Below, piece after piece: positions 48,283 to 55,443 of a stretch of 64,000 bases of DNA (position 1 is the stretch's first letter; each line of letters begins with the position of its first letter). The stretch spans positions 306,270 through 370,269 of the forward strand of contig NZ_KI515777.1 in assembly GCF_000478175.1 (NCBI RefSeq), written 5' to 3'. The notes beneath the pieces are model-generated. The model was not told the DNA's origin. It did no database searches and saw only the letters and a program-made list of their open reading frames with translations. The translations under genes and the position numbers were made by a program. Source of the DNA: Corynebacterium sp. KPL1814 (GTDB taxonomy: Bacteria > Actinomycetota > Actinomycetes > Mycobacteriales > Mycobacteriaceae).

Positions 48283-48596
48283 TTCCGACGTTTTGGGTCG
48301 AGTTCCGACGCGAAAAAAGCTGAGGCAGCCTTTAAAAGTTCATTGGTGTCGCGTAGCTCTTGATTTTCACGGCGAAGCCTCGCGTTTTCGGCGGCCAGAT
48401 CTTCAGGCACGGGTTCTGGGATGTTTCCCGCACGGCGGGCCTGTTGGGTCCATTGACGGGCTGTGTGCCATGACACCCCCAGCTTTGGGGCTACTGCCTG
48501 GCACGCGGCTTGCATCGACATATTTTCCGCCAAGATGCGGTCCTCTACAAGACGGACCACACGATCCTTCGCATCCTGGTCAAATTTTCTTGGCAT
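48279..48596 (-). CDS. IS3-family transposase OrfA
   Basis: 105 residues: MPRKFDQDAKDRVVRLVEDR, helix-turn-helix around GVSWHTARQW and a coiled-coil end (ENARLRRENQELRDTNELLK). Intact counterpart of the decayed frame at 42650. Confidence 0.92.
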   Translation of the reverse strand: MPRKFDQDAKDRVVRLVEDRILAENMSMQAACQAVAPKLGVSWHTARQWTQQARRAGNIPEPVPEDLAAENARLRRENQELRDTNELLKAASAFFASELDPKRRK

Positions 48597-48679
48597 ATTC
48601 CAGATTTTCCCATCTACTCAAACGGAACAAAACCTGGGACACTTCACACCCGCGAATTTAAATGGATATAATTAGACCC

Positions 48680-48727
48680 ATGTTGATTTCAGGTACCGCT
48701 TTCTTGCGGTTGCGCACCAACCGCTAA
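48680..48727 (+). CDS. erm(X) leader peptide
   Basis: ATG to TAA encodes 15 residues, MLISGTAFLRLRTNR. The Arg-Leu-Arg motif is the known class of macrolide-dependent ribosome-stalling sequence. Stalling here would open the downstream hairpins that otherwise hide the erm(X) ribosome-binding site. Too short for standard gene callers. Confidence 0.88.
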   Translation: MLISGTAFLRLRTNR

Positions 48728-48790
48728 GGCGGTTTCCTACCCCGTAGGTTAAAAACCGCTCCGGTCCTTTAGCCGGGCGGCTATTTGTCA
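48719..48790 (+). promoter_or_regulatory. Translational attenuator of erm(X)
   Basis: Successive inverted repeats: AACCGC/GGCGGTT around the leader stop, CCTAC/GTAGG (48736-48748), and CCGCTCCGG paired with CCGGGCGG before the coding region. AAACCGC recurs, allowing alternative pairing, as in inducible erm genes. Confidence 0.75.
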
Positions 48791-48826
48791 TGCCCGGCTC
48801 CCTTTCAAATCCAAGGAGCACACCTG

Positions 48827-49681
48827 ATGTCTGCATACGGACACGGCCGTCACGAGCATGGCCAAAATTTTCTCACCAACCACAAGATCATCAACTCCAT
48901 CATCGACCTTGTGAAACAAACCTCCGGCCCCATCATTGAGATCGGACCAGGAAGCGGTGCCCTCACTCACCCGATGGCCCACTTGGGGAGGGCGATAACG
49001 GCAGTTGAAGTGGACGCAAAACTAGCTGCCAAAATCACACAAGAAACCTCCTCGGCGGCGGTCGAAGTGGTCCATGATGATTTCCTTAACTTCCGGTTAC
49101 CCGCCACTCCCTGCGTCATTGTGGGAAACATTCCCTTTCACCTCACCACTGCCATTCTTCGAAAGTTGCTGCATGCGCCAGCATGGACTGACGCTGTACT
49201 CCTCATGCAGTGGGAAGTCGCTCGCCGCCGGGCCGGGGTAGGCGCAAGCACGATGATGACGGCTCAGTGGTCCCCATGGTTCACATTTCACCTGGGTTCT
49301 CGGGTACCAAGGTCTGCTTTCCGGCCACAGCCAAACGTTGACGGGGGGATCTTAGTGATCCGCCGGGTGGGTGACCCGAAGATTCCGATAGAGCAGCGCA
49401 AAGCCTTTCAGGCGATGGTGCACACCGTTTTCACTGCCCGGGGACGCGGGATAGGGGAAATTCTCCGAAGGGCAGGGTTGTTTTCATCACGTTCAGAAAC
49501 ACAATCATGGTTGCGCTCGCGAGGAATCGACCCCGCGACCCTACCTCCCAGATTGCACACCAACGACTGGATCGATCTCTTCCAGGTGACTGGTTCCTCT
49601 CTACCTCACCATCGACCCATTTCACCATCGGGAAGTAGTCAACGACCTCCTCAACGGAAAAACCGAAGCCGGCGGCGTTAA
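48827..49681 (+). CDS. erm(X): 23S rRNA (adenine-N6)-dimethyltransferase Erm(X)
   Basis: 284 residues from ATG 48827, with AAGGAG 8 bases upstream; an in-frame TTG at 48785 is not the start. Dimethylates A2058 of 23S rRNA, giving resistance to macrolides, lincosamides and streptogramin B. The SAM motif IEIGPGSGALT is at 38-48 and the catalytic motif NIPFH at 101-105; the Arg-rich C-terminus is complete. The gene is the usual corynebacterial resistance determinant, but here its flanks are an IS3 element and an ISL3 relic, not two IS1249 copies as in Tn5432. Confidence 0.97.
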   Translation: MSAYGHGRHEHGQNFLTNHKIINSIIDLVKQTSGPIIEIGPGSGALTHPMAHLGRAITAVEVDAKLAAKITQETSSAAVEVVHDDFLNFRLPATPCVIVGNIPFHLTTAILRKLLHAPAWTDAVLLMQWEVARRRAGVGASTMMTAQWSPWFTFHLGSRVPRSAFRPQPNVDGGILVIRRVGDPKIPIEQRKAFQAMVHTVFTARGRGIGEILRRAGLFSSRSETQSWLRSRGIDPATLPPRLHTNDWIDLFQVTGSSLPHHRPISPSGSSQRPPQRKNRSRRR

Positions 49682-49843
49682 TCCCCACCAAAACCGAAAT
49701 CCACCAGTAGTACTAAAAGGGCTCTTCCGGTTTTAGAGTGCATTGATTAGTTCGCCGGGGGTTCGGGCGTGGCACAAGATATTGGGGTCCTTGGCTTTGT
49801 AGGAAAAAGGTATCTAATCCATCCGTACAAAACTAAGGACCTA
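49682..49843. other. Spacer with ISL3-type left end
   Basis: GGGCTCTTCCGGTTTTAGAG at 49720-49739 followed by TGCATTG is the kind of end carried by ISL3-family elements. The remaining bases lead to the transposase relic at 49844. Confidence 0.55.
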
Positions 49844-50442
49844 CTGTGCAGCCTAACGGAAATGTCATCGTCGATACCATCTGCCGCACCGCAAAACTAG
49901 GAACTACTATCACCGGTGCCACAGAAAACGGTGACGTCACTGTTATTGAAGCCGAACCCGTCGAGCCGATCAATGAATGCCCTACCTGCGGGCAGCCTGG
50001 AGTATTCCGCGACCACGTCATCCGCAGCCTGGTCGATCTGCCCATCGTCGGCCACCCAACAACTTCATGTGCGCCTTCCACGCTACCGGTGCACCAACAA
50101 GCGTTGCTTGCAGAAGATCTTCCGTGCTGGCCTTGCCTGCGCGCCCGACAATTCAAAGACCACGGACCAGGTGACCCACTGGATCCTGCAACGACTCTGC
50201 CTAAATCGGATGAGCGTTGCCGCTGCACCCAAGTCATTAGGCCTGGGGTGGGATATGAAGTGTCCCAGGTTTTGTTCCGTTTGATGAAACCCGTTTTTGA
50301 AACAACGTACGGAGCACAACGCACGCCGATGCCAAAGCTTCCGCAACATCGACTACCTCATCAAACCCACGACAGTGGGATTCACACCCTCAATCCCCAC
50401 GCGTGCAATCTTCGCACCTCAAAGATTGAAAAATGAAAGAAA
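49844..50442 (+). pseudogene. ISL3-family transposase relic with an internal IS3 end
   Basis: From GTG 49844 the N-terminal zinc-ribbon part is clear (INECPTCGQPGVFRDHVIRS, LVDLPIVGHP). A frameshift at about 50062 moves on to QLHVRLPRYRCTNKRC and TTDQVTHWILQRL. At 50265 the sequence turns into GAAGTGTCCCAGGTTTTGTT, an end of the 47338-type IS3 element, and after 50285 only a tail (FRNIDYLIKP) resembles the transposase C-terminus. About two thirds of the gene is gone. Confidence 0.8.
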
Positions 50443-50616
50443 CCGGAGGTAACATACCCTTTCGAGTTTGTTACTTCCGGTGGTGCAGTTTGTTCAACTG
50501 CTCATCAGGATCTTACGGGGGATAACACTAACACACCCTGACTCTTGGAAAACGCAGCACACAGACCGTGCACACCCTCACCGATAAAATGGGCACCAGT
50601 CCCGAAAGGAGAAGGA
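50443..50616. other. Spacer with inverted repeat
   Basis: CCGGAGGTAACA (about 50441-50452) faces TGTTACTTCCGG (about 50470-50481) with one mismatch; it may be the inner end of the ISL3 relic or a transcription stop. Otherwise no gene is seen. Confidence 0.45.
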
Positions 50617-50880
50617 ATGTACACGACCATCACCCTCGCCGCACTCGCAGTACTTTTCGTCTTAATCATCCAGACCATCCGCCGCGAACGGCCAGAAGAC
50701 CGTATGTATTACGCCGCGCTTGGAGGCAGCATAAGCGCAGCAATGATCCTTGTCCCCTCCTTCCTTTTCACCCAGGCCGGTCTCTCGCGAGAACTGGCCG
50801 CACTGCTCATCTCCTTCGGCCTACTAGCCTTGTGGATTACCATTTTCGGACTCCGCCTAAACACAAGAACTAGCAGGTAA
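50617..50880 (+). CDS. Small membrane protein of unknown function
   Basis: 87 residues from ATG 50617, with GAAAGGAGAAGGA just upstream; the longer frame to 50545 is not supported. Three predicted membrane helices (TLAALAVLFVLIIQTI, YYAALGGSISAAMILVPSF, LAALLISFGLLALWITIFGL). No family recognised. First gene of the plasmid-like segment that is not a mobile-element remnant. Confidence 0.65.
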   Translation: MYTTITLAALAVLFVLIIQTIRRERPEDRMYYAALGGSISAAMILVPSFLFTQAGLSRELAALLISFGLLALWITIFGLRLNTRTSR

Positions 50881-50897
50881 ACCTGCATAACACAGAA

Positions 50898-50963
50898 CAT
50901 ATGCTTTAGCATATGGCGGAACATACGCTATAACATATGCCTAAACATATGTTCCGCCATATG
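50898..50963. repeat. ACATATG repeat cluster, copy 1
   Basis: CATATGCTTTAGCATATG (50898-50915) is an inverted repeat. CATATGGCGGAACATA (50910-50925) is the exact reverse complement of TATGTTCCGCCATATG (50948-50963). Six ACATATG-like heptamers fall within 66 bp. A shorter copy lies at 51642. Confidence 0.85.
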
Positions 50964-51115
50964 GCAGGACTCGCGGGCGCACGAATACGCAGATTCCCGC
51001 CCGCAGTAGAGAAAAGGAGGGCTACGGGCTCAGTGTGGGAGTATTGCGAAACCTTCGCGCGCCCATTAGCCTAAAAAGTGACAGCACAGTTCATCCCTGA
51101 ATTGCGGCTGCACAA

Positions 51116-51153
51116 TAAAAAGGGCCCCAACGAGTGCCAGCTCGTTGAGACCC
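51116..51153 (-). terminator. Intrinsic terminator of the 49-residue gene
   Basis: On the minus strand GGGTCTCAACGAG and CTCGTTGGGGCCC pair around CTGGCA and are followed by TTTTTATT. Confidence 0.8.
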
Positions 51154-51159
51154 TCGGGC

Positions 51160-51309
51160 CTAAAGACCCACGTGAAGCATCGCGGTAACGAGCTTCACGA
51201 TTACGGTCACAAGAACTATGACCTTGGTAGCCACATCTAGCCAGTCAAGCTTGGTGGCATCAAGGTCTTTTCTTTTGCGACCGGGTGTATCCAATGAGTG
51301 TTTACCCAT
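51160..51309 (-). CDS. 49-residue membrane peptide
   Basis: MGKHSLDTPGRKRKDLDATK then a hydrophobic helix (WLDVATKVIVLVTVIVKLVT) and MLHVGL. GGGAGG lies 6 bases before the ATG, and a terminator follows within 10 bases, so this is very probably an expressed gene. Short, single-pass, basic N-terminus; a type I toxin, phage-like holin or regulatory peptide are all possible. No family recognised. Confidence 0.65.
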   Translation of the reverse strand: MGKHSLDTPGRKRKDLDATKLDWLDVATKVIVLVTVIVKLVTAMLHVGL

Positions 51310-51641
51310 TGTCTACCTCCCTTTACGTCGTAGGGTTGTCCGCTCGCCTGAAAAAGGCGCGCGGGACAGCCCACGTCACGCGCGGGCCTTACCGCGCACC
51401 GACGAGGAAGTCACGCCCACGCCCCACCACAGGTGGCGGGGCATGATTGTGAACCGGCACTAACGTTAGCAGCCACCCCTGACGAGACCTAGAAGCATGA
51501 TTTCACCCCTGCCTTTATAAAAGCCGCCCATGAGGGGAAACCCGTACAGTGCTACTTGCAGCTGCACTCAACACCGCTAATTTCTCTGCCTGTCACCCTA
51601 TCTAGACGCACGAAAATGCTGGCAGTGCTACATAACTGCCG
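51310..51641. other. Gene-free stretch between the 49-residue gene and the second repeat cluster
   Basis: About 330 bp. It should hold the promoter of the 49-residue gene on the minus strand. A small inverted repeat GGCAGT/ACTGCC (51621-51640) precedes the second ACATATG cluster. I see no coding region. Confidence 0.45.
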
Positions 51642-51696
51642 ACATATGCTTTAGCATATGCCTAAACATATGTCCCGCCATATGGCAAGACATATG
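51642..51696. repeat. ACATATG repeat cluster, copy 2
   Basis: ACATATGCTTTAGCATATG then CCTAAACATATGTCCCGCCA, TATGG and a further CATATG. Compared with copy 1, 24 bases between two CATATG units are missing, as from slippage between repeats. It lies 46 bases past the end of the resolvase gene. Confidence 0.85.
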
Positions 51697-51741
51697 ACGG
51701 GGCTCATGGGCGCGCTGATCTACCATCACGGCTGCACTACC

Positions 51742-52335
51742 CTAGGTGTTTTTCAATGCTCGATACACCGTAGGACGGGTTACCCCAAATTCCCGCGCTA
51801 GTGCTGCCTTTGACTCCCCTGCCAATATGCGCCGTTTAATCTCCGCTACTTGCTGCGGGCTAAGAGCGGGTTTGCGGCCTTTGTACTTTCCGGCCTTTTT
51901 CGCCAACGCAATCCCCTCCGCCTGGCGCTCGCGGATAATGGCCCGCTCAAACTCCGCGAAGCTACCGAGAATTCCGAGCATTAAATCCGCGCGCGGATCG
52001 GACGTGTCTTTCGCAAACGCGAGATTCTCATGCAGGAAAGTAACAGTCACACCCTTGCCGGTAAGTTCATCAACAATACCGCGCAGATCTGTCAGCGATC
52101 GGGCGAGACGGTCAATCGACGACACGACAAGTTCGTCACCGTCTCGCACGTACGCCATACACTCGACAAGTCCAGGGCGGGCAGTCTTGGTGCGGCCGGA
52201 AATCCTATCTTCAAAAAACCGGTCAATCCTGCCGGAAGCATTGAGTAGTTCTTTCTGGCGCTGATTATTCTGCTCCACCGTGGAGACACGGATATAGCCC
52301 ACCCGCTGCCCATGCGAACCAGAGTCATTGACCAT
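51742..52335 (-). CDS. Serine recombinase, resolvase/invertase type
   Basis: 197 residues. Catalytic Ser18 is in VGYIRVSTVEQN, with arginines in SSIDRLARS and the E-helix region FERAIIRERQAEGIALAK; the C-terminal helix-turn-helix is AALAREFGVTRPTVYRAL. Length fits Tn3-type resolvases and DNA invertases, common on plasmids for multimer resolution. Its ATG overlaps the stop of the 84-residue gene (TAATG). A candidate res site lies upstream of that gene. Confidence 0.93.
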   Translation of the reverse strand: MVNDSGSHGQRVGYIRVSTVEQNNQRQKELLNASGRIDRFFEDRISGRTKTARPGLVECMAYVRDGDELVVSSIDRLARSLTDLRGIVDELTGKGVTVTFLHENLAFAKDTSDPRADLMLGILGSFAEFERAIIRERQAEGIALAKKAGKYKGRKPALSPQQVAEIKRRILAGESKAALAREFGVTRPTVYRALKNT

Positions 52336-52589
52336 TAGTCTTCGCTCCGCGAAGGTTTAAAGGCGGCATTCTCTTGTTCTATGACTGCATCACGATACGA
52401 CTCGATTGCATCCGAGAGGGCATAAAGCTGAACACCGTCGAGGCCATCAGCGTCAGCAAGCAAGGATTGTACAATCCTGCCCAACGCCTGCTGCCCCGAC
52501 GAGAGTCCACCATGCAGATCTTTCACCCGCGCCAACGCGGGTACAGAGTCAATATGACTTTCAATATGGAAACCGTCAGACGATAACAT
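52335..52589 (-). CDS. Small protein coupled to the resolvase
   Basis: 84 residues from ATG 52589; in-frame GTG codons up to 52601 are alternatives. Acidic, helical, no known domain (AVIEQENAAFKPSRSED at the end). The stop codon overlaps the resolvase ATG, so it is translated from the same mRNA. Could modulate or help recombination, by context only. Confidence 0.6.
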   Translation of the reverse strand: MLSSDGFHIESHIDSVPALARVKDLHGGLSSGQQALGRIVQSLLADADGLDGVQLYALSDAIESYRDAVIEQENAAFKPSRSED

Positions 52590-52947
52590 CACACTCACCA
52601 CTTTCTGTAAACATAAGGCTTAGACCCCGCTAGACACGTGTAAAACAATGCTAGGAACGGCCCTATTTTACAGGAAACATTCTGCCGCACACCGGCGTAA
52701 CAATAGGGTGTACCACCGATTACAAGATGGCTACGGGTGATCCCACGCGCATGTGGCGGACTTGCGACCTGCACGCAACACGTATTTTATGACGGGGCTA
52801 TCCCCGCACCCCGCCCCGTATTGTGGGGTGCGTGAGATGTTTTATGGACGTCTGCCTACGGCTCATTCCAGCGAGATATAGACAAGTACCGTTCCTCAAT
52901 CGCGATACGCGATCAACTGATATTTCTAATATGAAAGTAGATATCCC
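52590..52947. other. Gene-free stretch between resolvase operon and nuclease-like gene
   Basis: About 360 bp holding divergent promoters by position, the candidate res site at 52639-52672, and a GC-rich inverted stretch (GGGGCTATCCCCGCACCCCG near 52795). No reading frame here looks real. Confidence 0.4.
52639..52672. promoter_or_regulatory. Candidate res subsite
   Basis: A 34-bp imperfect palindrome: TGTAAAA (52639-52645) faces TTTTACA (52666-52672), with inner TAGG and CCTA. It is in the usual place for a resolvase binding site, upstream of the resolvase operon. Confidence 0.45.
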
Positions 52948-53934
52948 ATGCCTCAGATTGAGATCACAACTGTAAATTTCCCTACCTCTTTGCCAAGGCC
53001 TACCTCTTGGCGAAGAGGTAGGCCTTGGCCAAACGGCAGCTCTCCTATTGATGTCTCATCCGATGAGGTCTACAAGGCCGCCGCAGAAGTCGGGGCAACC
53101 TCGGCAGTTTTTGGATATCGGCCGCGCACATGGCGCGAGTTTTTATGGCGAGTAAACATGATCCTGGCGAACTTGGACCAAACTTCAGGTGGCTGGAAGC
53201 AAAATCCTTCATATAAGCGCCTCGACCCCAGTGAGAAAAGTGCAGTGAGCTACTACCTGGGTATGGTTCTGTCGGCCATTATGGCCAAGAAGCTGTGGAA
53301 CACACCCCATTTGGTGCACGTCGATGCGGTACTGGAAATTCTCGGAAAGGAAATAGGAAACGTCCAACGACCCGACCTCGTGGGCTACAGGCAAGGCGCG
53401 ACAGCGAACAGTCTAGGGAGATTGCTCTTAGAGGCGAAAGGGCGAACAAATGGATTCTCCCAACCTCCCGTCGAAAAGGCGAAAAAACAGTTGCGTGAAG
53501 CGCCAGCCGAAGTACTACAACTCGTCGGTAGCGGTGCCCCAAGGATTGCTTCCCTATCTTATTTCGAAAACGGCCACTGGAGTGGATATATGGTCGACCC
53601 TCCCGGGGCTCCGGTGGAGTCTCTATATTCTGACGATGAATTTAAAACGCTCGTAGACACCGCATACTGCTGGCCGTTTATGGAGATCATCAAAGCTTAT
53701 CCTGGCGAACGAGGTCAAACCTCAGAAGGGTACACGGTCTGGATGCCAGAAGTGAACATGAAAATCTCTATGCCCTACCCCATTTTTGAACGGGTCGAAA
53801 AATTGAGCCGATTAGTGGAATCGCACTCTTGGCAGGAACTGTGGAGAGAGGTCAGTGGCAATCCCCCTTTTGCCCCTGTTACTGAGGGAGGGGAGAAACG
53901 AGATCTTGTGCAGATAGACGAGTGGGAACAGTGA
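52948..53934 (+). CDS. Unknown protein with a PD-(D/E)XK-like nuclease motif
   Basis: 328 residues, no signal peptide or membrane helix. A nuclease-like core is suggested by Asp143 in QRPDLVGYRQG and Glu162-Ala-Lys164 in GRLLLEAKGRTNGF, the acidic and E-x-K elements of PD-(D/E)XK enzymes, followed by a helix KAKKQLREAPAEVLQLV. The N-terminal 80 residues contain a YRPRTWREFLWRVNMIL helix. I do not recognise a named family. The first 30 codons contain a perfect 17-bp hairpin, so the true start might be lower. It stands alone between the resolvase operon and a stem-loop array; a defence or DNA-processing role is possible but unproven. Confidence 0.6.
   Translation: MPQIEITTVNFPTSLPRPTSWRRGRPWPNGSSPIDVSSDEVYKAAAEVGATSAVFGYRPRTWREFLWRVNMILANLDQTSGGWKQNPSYKRLDPSEKSAVSYYLGMVLSAIMAKKLWNTPHLVHVDAVLEILGKEIGNVQRPDLVGYRQGATANSLGRLLLEAKGRTNGFSQPPVEKAKKQLREAPAEVLQLVGSGAPRIASLSYFENGHWSGYMVDPPGAPVESLYSDDEFKTLVDTAYCWPFMEIIKAYPGERGQTSEGYTVWMPEVNMKISMPYPIFERVEKLSRLVESHSWQELWREVSGNPPFAPVTEGGEKRDLVQIDEWEQ
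52992..53029 (+). repeat. Perfect 17-bp hairpin at the start of the nuclease-like gene
   Basis: GCCAAGGCCTACCTCTT (52992-53008) and AAGAGGTAGGCCTTGGC (53013-53029) with loop GGCG. A third CCTACCTCTT lies just upstream at 52981-52990. In mRNA this would be a very stable stem 44 bases after the annotated start. Confidence 0.9.
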
Positions 53935-53970
53935 GTTGATGCGCCAGCCTGGCCACCTCATAACCCGGGT

Positions 53971-53985
53971 GTAAACGTTGTTTAC
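53971..53985. promoter_or_regulatory. GTAAAC-GTT-GTTTAC palindrome
   Basis: A 15-bp palindrome, enclosed by a CCCGG/CCGGG outer stem (53964-53968 and 53992-53996). One base differs from the palindrome at 63723-63737 upstream of the RHH gene, so it may bind the same regulator. It may also terminate the nuclease-like gene. Confidence 0.55.
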
Positions 53986-54015
53986 CCATAACCGGGCGGG
54001 GTTTGTCTTGAATTG

Positions 54016-54156
54016 GGGATGCAACCTAAGTTGCATCCCTATTAACCAATAAGGGTTGCAATCGCAGTAGCAATCCCATTAAACATTAGGGGTCGCAACC
54101 CTGACAGCGACCCATTTCTCAAAACGGGAACCCCGACCTGTGCTTATTGCAGGTCG
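54016..54156. repeat. Tandem array of four stem-loops, 37-nt period
   Basis: H1: GGGATGCAAC/GTTGCATCCC (54016-54039, loop CTAA). H2: GGGTTGC/GCAATCC (54053-54076, 10-base loop). H3: GGGTCGC/GCGACCC (54090-54113, 10-base loop). H4: CGACCTG/CAGGTCG (54134-54156). Starts of H1, H2 and H3 are exactly 37 bases apart, with AT-rich spacers of 13 bases. Stem sequences differ but pairing is kept (T-A in H2 becomes C-G in H3), which points to selection on structure. Confidence 0.8.
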
Positions 54157-54209
54157 TTGCCCTTGCCGCGATTCTCAGGAGCGAGGGGATCTGTGAAGAG
54201 TACATTAGG

Positions 54210-55052
54210 GGTGCTGTTGCAAAGTTCGGGCGACAGGAAGACCTGCGTGAAATAATCACAGCCATGGGCATCTTCTCCGGTCGTCATTTCCCCCCGTGAA
54301 ATCATCCTGTGGGCGGTCCGGTGGTACTGCCGCTACGGGCTCAGCTACCGCGATCTGGAAGAAATGATGACCGAACGCGGCGTACCGGTCGATCACAGCA
54401 CCATCTACCGCTGGGTCCAGAAATATGCTCCTGAGCTGGACAAGCAGACCCGGTGGTACCGACAAGTCCCGGATTGGCAGGCCCGGTCCTGGCGGGTGGA
54501 CGAGACCTATATCCGGGTCGGGGAAAGTGGTGCTACCTCTATCGGGCCATCACCGCGGGCGGGCATACCCTGGATTTTTACCTGTCCCCAAAGCGTAACG
54601 TCGCCGCAGCGAAGCGTTTCCTGGCCAAGACCCTGAGGTCGAACACGATAACCGGGTTCCCGCGGGTGATCAACACCGATAAAGCACCCTCCCTGGCCAG
54701 GGCAATCGCCGAGTTGAAGTCAGAGGGAATCTGCCCGCAGACCGTGGAACACCGGCAGGTGAAATACCTCAATAACGTCATTGAAGGAGATCATGGGCGG
54801 CTGAAACGGATCCTCGGACCGAAGGGGGCGTTCAAAAACCGGACCTCGGCGTACCGGACGTTGAAAGGGATGGAAGCGATGCACTCATTACGGAAAGGCC
54901 AGGGCGCGATGTTTGCCTACGGGCAACCGAACCCGGATGCGGTGATCGTCAGCCGGGTGTTCGAGGCTGCCTGAGAACGCCGACCCGCAGCGAGCATCAG
55001 AGGATGAAGACTGGGTCGTCACGGCTCTCCGCCTGAAGTTTGCAACAGCACC
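54210..55052 (+). mobile_element. IS6-family element, inactivated
   Basis: Terminal repeats GGTGCTGTTGCAAAGTTCGG (54210-) and, from the right, GGTGCTGTTGCAAACTTCAG (55052-). About 0.84 kb, usual for IS6. Flanking octamers ACATTAGG and GTATATAG differ. The transposase has two frameshifts. Confidence 0.88.
54264..54974 (+). pseudogene. IS6-family transposase with two frameshifts
   Basis: MGIFSGRHFP is followed by a shift in a run of six C (about 54289-54295), then REIILWAVRWYCRYGLSYRD and SWRVDETYIRVGES. A second shift at about 54530 leads to KWCYLYRAITAGGHTLDFYL, INTDKAPSLARAIAEL and QVKYLNNVIEGDHGRLKRI, with the DDE residues all present. Non-functional unless frameshifting is used. Confidence 0.88.
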
Positions 55053-55063
55053 GTATATAGAAG

Positions 55064-55099
55064 AAAAGGTTGGGTGTATTTAAGTGCCTCCAACCTTTT
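55064..55099 (-). terminator. Intrinsic terminator of the secreted-protein operon
   Basis: AAAAGGTTGG (55064-55073) and CCAACCTTTT (55090-55099) form the stem; on the minus strand it ends TTTTCTTC. It lies 14 bases past the last gene of the operon. Confidence 0.8.
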
Positions 55100-55112
55100 A
55101 TGCTTTCGAATA

Positions 55113-55349
55113 TTACTTGAGCAGTTCCTTACACAGTTCTTGTGGGCTGATGGGAGTCACGGTGGCGGGTCGGTTAAACAAAGGCGAGTGACCTGCATTC
55201 GCAAGGCAAGATTGGTACTTGATGGATTGCAGTACGCTTGATGACCCCGTTGGTTCCGCAGCCGAAGCGTCCGCAGTGGACACGGCGAAACCAAGAGAAA
55301 TGGTAGACAGAGAGACTGCTGAAATCTTTCGAATTAATGGTTTTATTAT
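55113..55349 (-). CDS. Small secreted two-cysteine protein; start codon appears to be ATA
   Basis: About 78 residues: basic N-region KPLIRK, hydrophobic stretch (SAVSLSTISLGFAVST), signal peptidase site ADASA, then a mature part of about 50 residues with two cysteines (YQSCLANAG and QELCKELLK). AAGG lies 5 and 8 bases before two consecutive ATA codons (55349-55347, 55346-55344) where an ATG would be expected; upstream TTG or GTG codons at 55397 and 55382 would add a tail that spoils the signal peptide. Third gene of an operon with 55444 and 55664. May be silenced or use a rare start. Confidence 0.5.
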   Translation of the reverse strand: MIKPLIRKISAVSLSTISLGFAVSTADASAAEPTGSSSVLQSIKYQSCLANAGHSPLFNRPATVTPISPQELCKELLK

Positions 55350-55443
55350 AAAAACCTTATTTCTGAAATAAATAGGGAGCACCCCCTGAACCTGCAATGA
55401 AAAAGTGAGTGATGATCGCAGGTTAAGAGGGGATCAGGAGTTT

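Larger units (their letters stand above)
47338..48648 (-). mobile_element. Intact IS3-family element adjacent to erm(X)
   Basis: Ends TGTGAAGTGCCCCGGGTTTT (47338-) and, from the right, TGTGAAGTGTCCCAGGTTTT (48648-) match in 22 of the first 24 bases. Both frames are open on the minus strand. Flanking bases do not show a duplication. Its right end lies 31 bases before the erm(X) leader peptide, close to the resistance-gene promoter. Confidence 0.9.

Noticed and set aside
48785..48826. 14-residue N-terminal extension of Erm(X) from TTG 48785
   Set aside because: AAGGAG is placed for ATG 48827 and the extension lies in the attenuator hairpins; known Erm(X) has 284 residues from this ATG.
53812..54036. 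74-residue minus-strand frame covering the start of the stem-loop array
   Set aside because: No ribosome site, overlaps the nuclease-like gene end and covers the first stem-loop; composition not protein-like.
54016..54156. CRISPR array
   Set aside because: Although periodic, the units are hairpins with varying stems and short AT-rich spacers; no identical repeats and no cas genes.
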